Source: an uncultured Gemmiger sp. (GTDB lineage Bacteria > Bacillota > Clostridia > Oscillospirales > Ruminococcaceae). Taken from it: DNA of 10,354 nt. Every line of letters begins with the position of its first letter. The stretch's first letter is position 1. The notes under the pieces are model-generated. The model saw nothing but the letters and a program-made list of their open reading frames with translations, did not search any database and was not told the origin of the DNA. The stretch covers positions 1-10,354 of the forward strand of contig CAUEKL010000073.1 in the NCBI GenBank assembly GCA_959018215.1, written 5' to 3'. The translations under genes and the position numbers were made by a program. Shown here piece by piece: positions 5,088-10,354 of this stretch.

Positions 5088-6449
5088 ATGTCTGATACCA
5101 CGATCCAGACCATCAAGACCATGCTGGCTCATCTGGATGATGCCAAGAAATACCAGAGCCTGCGTGATGTACTGCAGACCCTGCCCGCCCCCGACGTGGC
5201 GGCGGTATTCGAGGATCTGCCCCCCGAAAAACTCCCCGTTCTCTACCGCCTGTGCCCCAAGGACCTGGCGGCGGAGATCTTTGCCGAACTGACCCCCGAA
5301 ACCCAGCAGAGCCTCATCGAAGGCTTGTCCGACAAGGAACTGAAGGTGGTGGTGGAGGAGCTCTGCGCTGACGACGCCGCCGACCTGGTGGAGGAAATGC
5401 CTGCCGGGGTGGTCAAGCGCATCCTGGCCCAGGCGGGCCCCGAGACCCGGCAGATGATCAACGAACTGCTCAAGTATCCGGAGGATTCCGCCGGCGGCGT
5501 CATGACCCCGGAATTCATGGAGCTCTCCCCGGACTGGACGGTGCGCCAGGCCATGGACGCCATCCGGCAGAACGGGTTTGACAAGGAGACCATCAACAAC
5601 TGCTATGTCACCGGCCCCGACCGCACCCTGGAAGGGGTGGTCTCCCTGCGGGCCCTGGTGCTGGAAAAGGACGAAAACCGCACCGTCCGGGACCTGATGG
5701 AGCCGGGGGTCATCAGCGTCCACACCTCCACCGATCGGGAGGAGACCTCCCAGCTGTTTGAAAAATACGGCTTTCTGGCCATTCCGGTGGTGGACAACGA
5801 AAAACGCCTGGTGGGCATCGTCACGGTGGACGACGCCATCAGCATCCTGCAGGACGAAGCCAGCGAGGACTTTGCCAAGATGAACGCCATGTCCCCCGTG
5901 GACAAGCCCTACTTCCGCATGAGCATGTGGGAACTGTACAAGAGCCGTACCCCCTGGCTGCTCTTCCTCATGCTCAGCGCTACCTTCTCCAGCCTGGTCA
6001 TCCGCGGGTATGAGAATGCCCTGGCCGCCGTGACCGTCCTCACCGCCTACATCCCCATGCTCACCGACGCCGGCGGCAACGCGGGCAGCCAGAGCACCTC
6101 CACCATCATCCGAGGGGTGGCGGTGGGGGACATCCATCCCCGGGACCTGCCCCGTATCCTCTGGCGGGAAATGCGGGTCGCCCTCCTGTGCGGCGGCACC
6201 CTGGCTGTCTGCAACATCCTCAAGCTCTCCCTGTTTGACCGGGTGGGCCTGGGGGTGGCCCTGGTGGTCAGCTTGACCCTGCTGTGCACCGTCCTGCTTT
6301 CCCAGCTCATCGGCGGCGCGCTGCCCCTGGCCGCCCGCAAGATCGGCATCGACCCGGCGGTCATGGCATCCCCCCTCATCACCACCATCGTGGATACCAC
6401 CACCCTGCTCATCTACTTCAACTTTGCCCGGCTGATCCTGCATCTGTGA
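5088..6449 (+). CDS. mgtE: Magnesium transporter MgtE
   Basis: MgtE forms a homodimeric Mg2+ channel in the cytoplasmic membrane, gated by cytosolic Mg2+. The 453-residue product has the standard order: an N-terminal superhelical domain (about 1-130), two CBS domains (about 139-198 and 202-262), a plug helix, and five membrane spans from about 285 to the C-terminus. Signature residues are present: GGNAGSQS at 329-336 in span 2, and D436 (TIVDTTTLL) in span 5, the position of the pore aspartate known from the Thermus protein (D432). The length is normal and no key segment is missing. It is a single-gene unit with its own promoter, a structured leader with the ribosome binding site inside a terminator hairpin, and a strong terminator behind. 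Expression is therefore probably controlled at the leader, in addition to channel gating by the CBS domains. Confidence 0.97.
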   Translation: MSDTTIQTIKTMLAHLDDAKKYQSLRDVLQTLPAPDVAAVFEDLPPEKLPVLYRLCPKDLAAEIFAELTPETQQSLIEGLSDKELKVVVEELCADDAADLVEEMPAGVVKRILAQAGPETRQMINELLKYPEDSAGGVMTPEFMELSPDWTVRQAMDAIRQNGFDKETINNCYVTGPDRTLEGVVSLRALVLEKDENRTVRDLMEPGVISVHTSTDREETSQLFEKYGFLAIPVVDNEKRLVGIVTVDDAISILQDEASEDFAKMNAMSPVDKPYFRMSMWELYKSRTPWLLFLMLSATFSSLVIRGYENALAAVTVLTAYIPMLTDAGGNAGSQSTSTIIRGVAVGDIHPRDLPRILWREMRVALLCGGTLAVCNILKLSLFDRVGLGVALVVSLTLLCTVLLSQLIGGALPLAARKIGIDPAVMASPLITTIVDTTTLLIYFNFARLILHL

Positions 6450-6468
6450 TCGCCCCGGCATTTCGCTG

Positions 6469-6523
6469 AAAAAACAAAAACCGCCGCCCGGCCTGCACAA
6501 GACCGGACGGCGGTATTTTTTTA
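6469..6523. terminator. Bidirectional terminator between convergent mgtE and galM
   Basis: CCGCCG (6481-6486) pairs with CGGCGG (6508-6513), with an inner CCGG/CCGG pair. On the plus strand TATTTTTTTAT follows; on the minus strand the A-rich 6469-6480 becomes a long T-run. Both genes that point at it can use it. Confidence 0.85.
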
Positions 6524-6527
6524 TGGG

Positions 6528-7577
6528 TTACAGGGGCGCCAGATCAAACCGGTACAGGGTGGTGGCGCTGTAGGCCGATTTGGGGGTGACGGTGGTATCC
6601 GGGAACTCCAGATGGTTGGGGGCATCGGGGAAGTCTTGGGTCTCCAGGCAGACCGCCTCCCGCACGTGGTACTGGGCGCCGCCCTTGCCGGGCATGTCCA
6701 GGGCCAGGCCGTTGGCGGAGTACAGCTGCACACCGGGCAGGGTGGTCAGGGTCTCCATCCGGATGCCGGTCTGGGGGCCGGTGAGCCAGGCCACGTGGCG
6801 CAGGCCGGTATCGGCCACCACAAAGCAGTGGTCGTAGCCGCCGCCCAGCTTCAGGGCGGGGTAATCGGCGTCAATATCCCGGCCGATGGTCTTCTCCTCG
6901 CTGAAATCCATGGGGGTGTCGGCGGTGGGGATCAGCTTGCCGGTGGGGATCAGGTTGTCATCGGTCTCCAGGTAGGAGGGGGCGTCCATCTGCAGGCGAT
7001 GGCCCAGGATGGTGCCGGAGTCATGGCCGTTGAGGTTGAAGTAGCTGTGGTTGGTGACGTTCATGACGGTGGGGGCGTCGGTGGTGGCGCTGTACTGGAT
7101 CATCAGACCGCTGCCCACCAGGCTGTACTCCACTTCCAGGGTCACATTGCCGGGGAAGCCGTCGGTGCCGTCGGGACTCACAGCCCGCAGCAGCACCCCG
7201 TCGTCGCCGTTCTTGGCCAGCTCCATATCAAACACCACATGGTGGAAGCCGTGGTCGCCGCTGTGCAGGCAGTTGCCGTGGTCGTTCACCGTCAGGTGAT
7301 ATTCCTCCGCATTCAGGAAGAAGCGGGCGCCGCCGATGCGGTTGGCGTAGCGGCCCACCACCGCACCCAGGTAGCAGGTGTTGTTCTCATAGCCGGCCAC
7401 ATCGTCAAAACCCAGCACCACGTCCACCGGGTTGCCTTTGCGGTCTTTTACGATCAGCTTCTGCAAGGCACCGGCATAGCTCAGGATGTGGGCTTCCAGA
7501 ATGCCGTTGTTCAGAATGGCCACCTGGACGGGAGTGCCGTCTGCGGTATGGCCGAATTCCTGGATATGTACGCTCAT
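6528..7577 (-). CDS. galM: Aldose 1-epimerase (galactose mutarotase)
   Basis: GalM interconverts the alpha and beta anomers of galactose and glucose, feeding the Leloir pathway in the cytosol. The 349-residue product has the usual length and all conserved residues of the beta-sandwich mutarotase family: R80 (ANRIGG), H105 (NCLHSG), the catalytic acid H177 (TNHSYFNLNG), D249 (GYDHCF) and the catalytic base E312 (CLETQDFPDAPN). The start at 7577 follows AAGGAGGA; the frame is open a further 33 codons, but those overlap the upstream gene. Only 16 bp separate it from the stop of the yerC-like gene, so the two form an operon whose promoter lies upstream of yerC. No galK, galT or galE is beside it, so its pathway partners must be elsewhere. 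Confidence 0.96.
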   Translation of the reverse strand: MSVHIQEFGHTADGTPVQVAILNNGILEAHILSYAGALQKLIVKDRKGNPVDVVLGFDDVAGYENNTCYLGAVVGRYANRIGGARFFLNAEEYHLTVNDHGNCLHSGDHGFHHVVFDMELAKNGDDGVLLRAVSPDGTDGFPGNVTLEVEYSLVGSGLMIQYSATTDAPTVMNVTNHSYFNLNGHDSGTILGHRLQMDAPSYLETDDNLIPTGKLIPTADTPMDFSEEKTIGRDIDADYPALKLGGGYDHCFVVADTGLRHVAWLTGPQTGIRMETLTTLPGVQLYSANGLALDMPGKGGAQYHVREAVCLETQDFPDAPNHLEFPDTTVTPKSAYSATTLYRFDLAPL

Positions 7578-7593
7578 GGTCAGGGTCCTCCTT

Positions 7594-7941
7594 TTATTCT
7601 TCGGGCTGTGCGGTGTCCGGCCCGGCAGGGGAGGGGACCGCGTGTTCCAAATCATAGCGCACGCTGGCGGCCACACTGCCGGTGCCGTAGTTCAGCATGC
7701 GGTTCACGCGGGAAACGGTGGCGCTGGAAGCGCCGGTCTCCCGCCGGATCTCACTGTATACCTTGCCCTGCAAAAGGCAGCTGGCCACATCGTACCGCTG
7801 CTCCAGGGTTCGCAGCTCGGTCACGGCACACAGATCGTCAAAAAAGCGGATGCACTCCTCCAGATTGTCCAGCCGCAGGATGGCTTCATACAAAGCGGTG
7901 CTGCGGCTTTCCGGGGAGCCGTTGGGGTTCGCAACGCGCAT
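7594..7941 (-). CDS. YerC/YecD-family TrpR-like regulator
   Basis: The 115-residue protein belongs to the small TrpR-like YerC/YecD family of Firmicutes, whose targets are mostly undetermined. The helix-turn-helix is at about residues 58-84, with the family phrase GKVYSEIRRETGASSATVSRVNR read as two pieces: the first helix around GKVYSEI and the recognition helix around SSATVSRVNR. LEQRYDVASCLL before it matches the family pattern for the dimer helices. The last 15 residues are Pro- and acid-rich and probably disordered. AAAGGAG precedes the ATG by 7 bp. It is the first gene of an operon with galM. True TrpR senses tryptophan, but nothing here shows that this protein does; a role in controlling its own operon is possible. 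Confidence 0.9.
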   Translation of the reverse strand: MRVANPNGSPESRSTALYEAILRLDNLEECIRFFDDLCAVTELRTLEQRYDVASCLLQGKVYSEIRRETGASSATVSRVNRMLNYGTGSVAASVRYDLEHAVPSPAGPDTAQPEE

Positions 7942-7970
7942 GGGCGTTCTCCTTTACTGTTGAGGACGCA

Positions 7971-7983
7971 GCCGGAATCCGGC
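7971..7983. promoter_or_regulatory. Palindrome GCCGGA-A-TCCGGC in the yerC-galM leader
   Basis: Six-base perfect arms surround a single base. The site is 30 bp upstream of the yerC start and about 50 bp downstream of its -10 box, in the transcribed leader. It could be an operator, for example for YerC itself. A 1-nt loop is too tight for an RNA hairpin of full length. The arms are GC-rich, so chance is possible. Confidence 0.3.
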
Positions 7984-8033
7984 CGGGTCGAACTTGGTGA
8001 GCGTGCCCAAAATTCAAAGGGCCCGCCGCTATC

Positions 8034-8062
8034 ATTGTAGCAATTTCGCTATGGCAAGTCAA
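8034..8062 (-). promoter_or_regulatory. Promoter of the yerC-galM operon
   Basis: On the minus strand TTGACT (8057-8062) and TACAAT (8034-8039) are 17 bp apart. The start codon of yerC lies at 7941, leaving a leader of about 85 nt. Confidence 0.75.
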
Positions 8063-8141
8063 GGCACTAAAGCGGTAAACCATCCCTTTTACAAGCGCGG
8101 GCTCCGGCGGCAAAAAAGCGGATAAAAAGGCCTTCATGCCC

Positions 8142-8170
8142 TTGACACAGCCAATGGCGTCGGCCATAAT
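8142..8170 (+). promoter_or_regulatory. Promoter of the decarboxylase beta/gamma genes
   Basis: A perfect TTGACA (8142-8147) and CATAAT (8165-8170, five of six) are 17 bp apart. The start codon is at 8214. The promoter is divergent from that of yerC, with about 80 bp between the two -35 boxes. Confidence 0.75.
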
Positions 8171-8213
8171 GGACATAAAGTGAATCAATGTTAAAAAGGA
8201 GGATTGTCTCGCT

Positions 8214-9335
8214 ATGGAGGCACTTTTCGGCAATGTACTGAACCTGCAGTGGCAGCAGGTGGTCATGTGGATCATCGGCGCGCTGCTGATCTGGCTCGCA
8301 ATCAAAAAACAGATGGAACCCTCTCTGCTGCTGCCCATGGGCTTCGGCGCCATCCTGGTCAACCTGCCCCAGTCCGGCGCGGTCACCCAGATCATCGACG
8401 GTGTCACCGAGCTGGGCCCCATCGACGTGCTGTTTGACTCCGGCATCGCCAATGAGCTGTTCCCGCTTTTGCTCTTTGTGGGTATCGGCGCCATGATCGA
8501 CTTTACGCCGCTGCTCTCCAACCCCAAGCTGATGATCTTCGGTGCGGCGGCCCAGTTCGGCATCTTCTTCACCCTGTGCGTGGCCACCCTGCTGGGCTTT
8601 GATATCAAGGACGCCGCCTCCATCGCCATCATCGGCGCCGCCGACGGCCCCACCTCCATCTTTGTGGCCAACTTCTTCCAGTCCAACTATCTGGGGGCCA
8701 TCGTGGTGGTGGCCTACTCCTACATGGCGCTGGTGCCCATCATCCAGCCCACCGTCATCCGGGCCGTCACCACCAAGGCGGAGCGGCGCATCCGTATGGG
8801 CTACGCCGACCGCCCGGTGAGCAAGACCACCAAGATCCTGTTCCCCATCATCATCACCATCATCGCCGGTCTGGTGGCTCCCCGCAGCGTGGCCCTCATC
8901 GGCTTTCTGATGTTCGGCAACCTGGTGCGGGAGTGCGGCGTGCTGGAAGGTCTGTCCGAGACCGCCCAGAAAGACCTGGCCAACCTCATCACCCTGCTGC
9001 TGGGCCTGACCGTCTCCACCAAGATGCAGGCGTCCAGCTTCCTCACCGTGCAGACCCTCATGATCCTGGGCCTGGGCCTGGTGGCCTTCGTCTTCGACAC
9101 GGTGGGCGGCGTTGTGGTGGCCAAGATCTACAACCTTTTTGCCAAGACCAAGATCAACCCCATGATCGGCGCGGCGGGCATCTCCGCCTTCCCCATGTCG
9201 GCCCGGGTCATCAACAAGATGGGCCTGCAGGAGGACAACCAGAACTTCCTGCTCATGCACGCGGTGGGGGTCAACGTGTCCGGCCAGATCGCCTCGGTCA
9301 TTGCCGGCGGCATGATCCTGACCCTGTTCGCCTGA
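8214..9335 (+). CDS. Na+-translocating decarboxylase, beta subunit
   Basis: This is the membrane subunit of biotin-dependent decarboxylases (oxaloacetate, methylmalonyl-CoA or glutaconyl-CoA type). It decarboxylates carboxybiotin and uses the energy to pump Na+ out of the cell. The 373-residue, strongly hydrophobic protein has the family signatures: IGAADGPTSIFVAN with D144 (the Na+ site aspartate, D203 in Klebsiella OadB), NPMIGAAGISAFPMSAR at 315-331, and GVNVSGQIAS near the C-terminus. The length fits the shorter beta subunits of Firmicutes. AAGGAGG precedes the ATG by 11 bp. A small probable gamma subunit follows 29 bp later, but no alpha (carboxyltransferase), biotin carrier or CoA-transferase gene is in the window. 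The substrate class thus cannot be decided from this locus. Confidence 0.95.
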   Translation: MEALFGNVLNLQWQQVVMWIIGALLIWLAIKKQMEPSLLLPMGFGAILVNLPQSGAVTQIIDGVTELGPIDVLFDSGIANELFPLLLFVGIGAMIDFTPLLSNPKLMIFGAAAQFGIFFTLCVATLLGFDIKDAASIAIIGAADGPTSIFVANFFQSNYLGAIVVVAYSYMALVPIIQPTVIRAVTTKAERRIRMGYADRPVSKTTKILFPIIITIIAGLVAPRSVALIGFLMFGNLVRECGVLEGLSETAQKDLANLITLLLGLTVSTKMQASSFLTVQTLMILGLGLVAFVFDTVGGVVVAKIYNLFAKTKINPMIGAAGISAFPMSARVINKMGLQEDNQNFLLMHAVGVNVSGQIASVIAGGMILTLFA

Positions 9336-9364
9336 TTCCGCTTTTATAATAAGGAGTATATGCC

Positions 9365-9496
9365 ATGCTGAATATTCAAAATCTGCTGGAAGTCCTGCCC
9401 AAGGCGGGCATGGGCTGGGGCGGCGTTTTTGTGGTGACGGTGGTCATCATCCTGGCCGTGGAGCTGCTGAACTACTTTACCGGGCGGAATAACTGA
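9365..9496 (+). CDS. 43-residue single-span protein, probable decarboxylase gamma (OadG-like) subunit
   Basis: The product starts MLNIQNLLEVLPKAG and has one membrane helix at about residues 18-36, read in two parts as WGGVFVVTVVI and ILAVELLNYF, followed by a short polar tail TGRNN. The GMGWGGVF start of the helix resembles the GMG.VF pattern at the head of OadG-type gamma subunits, which hold the alpha and beta subunits together and stabilise the complex. It is much shorter than OadG of Klebsiella (about 80 residues) and lacks the proline-rich linker and the Zn-binding C-terminus. AAGGAG lies 9 bp before the ATG, and the gene is 29 bp behind the beta subunit with no promoter or terminator between. 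Position and helix support the call; the low complexity of one helix keeps it tentative. Its small size makes it easy for annotation to miss. Confidence 0.7.
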   Translation: MLNIQNLLEVLPKAGMGWGGVFVVTVVIILAVELLNYFTGRNN

Positions 9497-9539
9497 GCCG
9501 AAAAAGCCCTTGCCTGCGGCATTATCCGGCAGAAAATGA

Positions 9540-9568
9540 TTGACAAACGCGGGCACAGCCGCTACAAT
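9540..9568 (+). promoter_or_regulatory. Promoter of the sigma factor gene
   Basis: TTGACA (9540-9545) and TACAAT (9563-9568) are 17 bp apart. The -35 box lies 43 bp after the gamma-subunit stop codon. The start codon of the sigma gene is at 9608. Confidence 0.75.
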
Positions 9569-9607
9569 GGGAACTACCGTAACCGCGCCGTCCCAAAGGA
9601 GCCGTCT

Positions 9608-10150
9608 ATGCAGCCGATCAGTGAGGAAATGTTGCAGCGCGCCGCCAACGGGGACGAAGCCGCCCTGGCGGCGCTGATCGCCCGCATGATGCCGGTCATC
9701 CGCAAAGGAGCCTGGTCCGCCCAGGCCCCCGGCCTGGAATTTGACGATGCCGTGCAGGAAGGGCTCATCGGTCTGTTCGGTGCGGTACGAGGGTATGATC
9801 CTTCACGCGGGGTGCCGTTTGCATCCTATGCAGCAAACTGCATTGTCAATGCCCAGCGCGACGCCCACCGCGCCGCCACCCGCAAAAAGCACGCGCCGCT
9901 GAACGACAGCGTGCCGCTGCCGGAGGACGAAGCTGCGCCCGGTCCGGAGGAACTGGCCATCGCCAGTGAAAACCGCACCGATGTACTGACGCAGATCGAC
10001 ACCCTGCTTTCCCCGCTGGAGCGCGCCGCGCTGCTGGCCAGTCTGGACGGACTTTCTCCCGCCGAGACCGCCAGGGTGCTGGACCGCCCGCCCCGTGCGG
10101 TGGAAAACGCTCTGGCTCGTGCCCGCCGCAAACTGCGCGCCGCGCGCTGA
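9608..10150 (+). CDS. Sigma-70 family RNA polymerase sigma factor, SigH-like
   Basis: The 180-residue protein has a sigma region 2 at about residues 22-92, with FDDAVQEGLIGLFGAVRGYD (44-63) and GVPFASYAANCI, a pattern shared with the sporulation/stationary-phase factor SigH. Region 4 is at about 133-177, with LSPLERAALL, the helix-turn-helix GLSPAETARVLDRPPRAVENALARARRKL read in two parts, and a basic C-terminus. Between them is an acidic Pro-rich linker. There is no region 1.1 or region 3, so it is an alternative factor. SigH of Bacillus is longer (about 218 residues). The ATG at 9608 was chosen because AAAGGAG lies 6 bp before it; the open frame upstream overlaps the promoter. No anti-sigma factor gene follows. 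Whether it serves sporulation, competence-like genes or stress cannot be told here. Confidence 0.88.
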   Translation: MQPISEEMLQRAANGDEAALAALIARMMPVIRKGAWSAQAPGLEFDDAVQEGLIGLFGAVRGYDPSRGVPFASYAANCIVNAQRDAHRAATRKKHAPLNDSVPLPEDEAAPGPEELAIASENRTDVLTQIDTLLSPLERAALLASLDGLSPAETARVLDRPPRAVENALARARRKLRAAR

Positions 10151-10166
10151 CCACCTTTTGGACTTG

Positions 10167-10195
10167 GACGGTTCCGGCCGCCTTGGTCATATAGT
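10167..10195 (+). promoter_or_regulatory. Weak promoter candidate for the zinc-ribbon gene
   Basis: TATAGT (10190-10195) is a good -10 box, but at 17 bp spacing the -35 is only GACGGT; a better TTGGAC (10164-10169) would need a 20-bp spacer. The following 100 nt of leader holds a small TTGGT/ACCAA hairpin (10232-10245) without a T-run. I see no clear terminator between the sigma gene and this site. Confidence 0.35.
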
Positions 10196-10301
10196 AACCT
10201 GCCCCAAGTAGCTTAGCAATCAGTTCTTCCTTTGGTCCTTACCAAGCAGGCGTTGGTTGAAATCTTCCGCGGGCAAATATTTTTAAGAGGAGATACCCAT
10301 T

Positions 10302-10354
10302 ATGTTCGAAGACAAGACTTTGGTATGCAAGGATTGCGGCAAGGAGTTCGTTTG
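10302..10354 (+). CDS. Zinc-ribbon domain protein, 5' fragment
   Basis: The first 17 codons are visible and read MFEDKTLVCKDCGKEFV. The CKDC pair at residues 9-12, followed by GKEFV, is the opening of a short zinc-ribbon family common in Firmicutes, in which a second Cys pair follows and the rest is usually a small basic protein. An AAGAGGAGA ribosome binding site lies about 9 bp before the ATG. The gene runs off the right edge of the window, so length and full domain content are unknown. The function of the family is not established; nucleic-acid binding is a common guess. Confidence 0.75.
   Translation, partial: MFEDKTLVCKDCGKEFV

Noticed and set aside
4636..5122. Overlapping minus-strand frames of 135 and 136 codons across the mgtE leader
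   Set aside because: They lack a family match, and they cross the transglutaminase terminator, the mgtE promoter and the structured leader. They are explained by GC-rich structured sequence.
9505..9535. Possible terminator after the gamma-subunit gene
   Set aside because: Only a weak, interrupted inverted repeat is present and the following bases are AGAAAATG, without a T-run.
10231..10246. TTGGT/ACCAA hairpin in the leader of the zinc-ribbon gene
   Set aside because: The stem has five pairs and no T-run follows. It is too small to call a terminator or riboswitch.

Overview
The window is a GC-rich, gene-dense chromosomal stretch that reads as core genome of a Gram-positive Clostridia bacterium. 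The family resembles Oscillospiraceae/Ruminococcaceae (Faecalibacterium, Gemmiger or Subdoligranulum type). The grounds are strong AGGAGG-type ribosome binding sites, a rubrerythrin, a YerC-type TrpR-like regulator, a two-component remnant of a Na+-pumping decarboxylase, a CBS-containing MgtE and a SigH-like sigma factor. This placement is inferred from gene content and style, not from a marker gene. I see no mobile element, CRISPR array, tRNA or rRNA.

Layout, left to right. The 3' part of a rubrerythrin gene (+) ends at a strong terminator and faces an HD-domain hydrolase gene (-). The HD gene is divergent from a TetR-family regulator (+), and each has its own promoter in the shared 208-bp gap. 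Next is a single-domain PTS EIIA of the glucose type (+). It is followed by a two-gene operon (+) of a small HslV/proteasome-like Ntn-hydrolase and a cytosolic transglutaminase-like protein, closed by a UUCG-tetraloop terminator. A 380-bp gap then holds a promoter and a structured leader of about 240 nt. The leader ends in a terminator hairpin that contains the ribosome binding site of mgtE (+). mgtE and galM converge on a bidirectional terminator.

On the minus strand yerC and galM form an operon. Divergent from it on the plus strand are a decarboxylase beta subunit and a 43-residue single-span protein that is probably its gamma subunit. A SigH-like sigma factor with its own promoter follows. 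The window ends in the first 17 codons of a zinc-ribbon protein.

The promoters are uniform. Eight can be read with -35 and -10 boxes separated by exactly 17 bp, four of them with the -10 box TACAAT, so they look like housekeeping sigma-A promoters. Functionally the genes are mostly independent: oxidative stress defence, sugar transport and signalling, galactose mutarotation, Mg2+ uptake, Na+-coupled decarboxylation and transcription control. The two places most worth following up are the mgtE leader, which looks like an unassigned attenuator with an 8-bp alternative pairing and a possible leader peptide, and the Ntn-hydrolase/transglutaminase operon.
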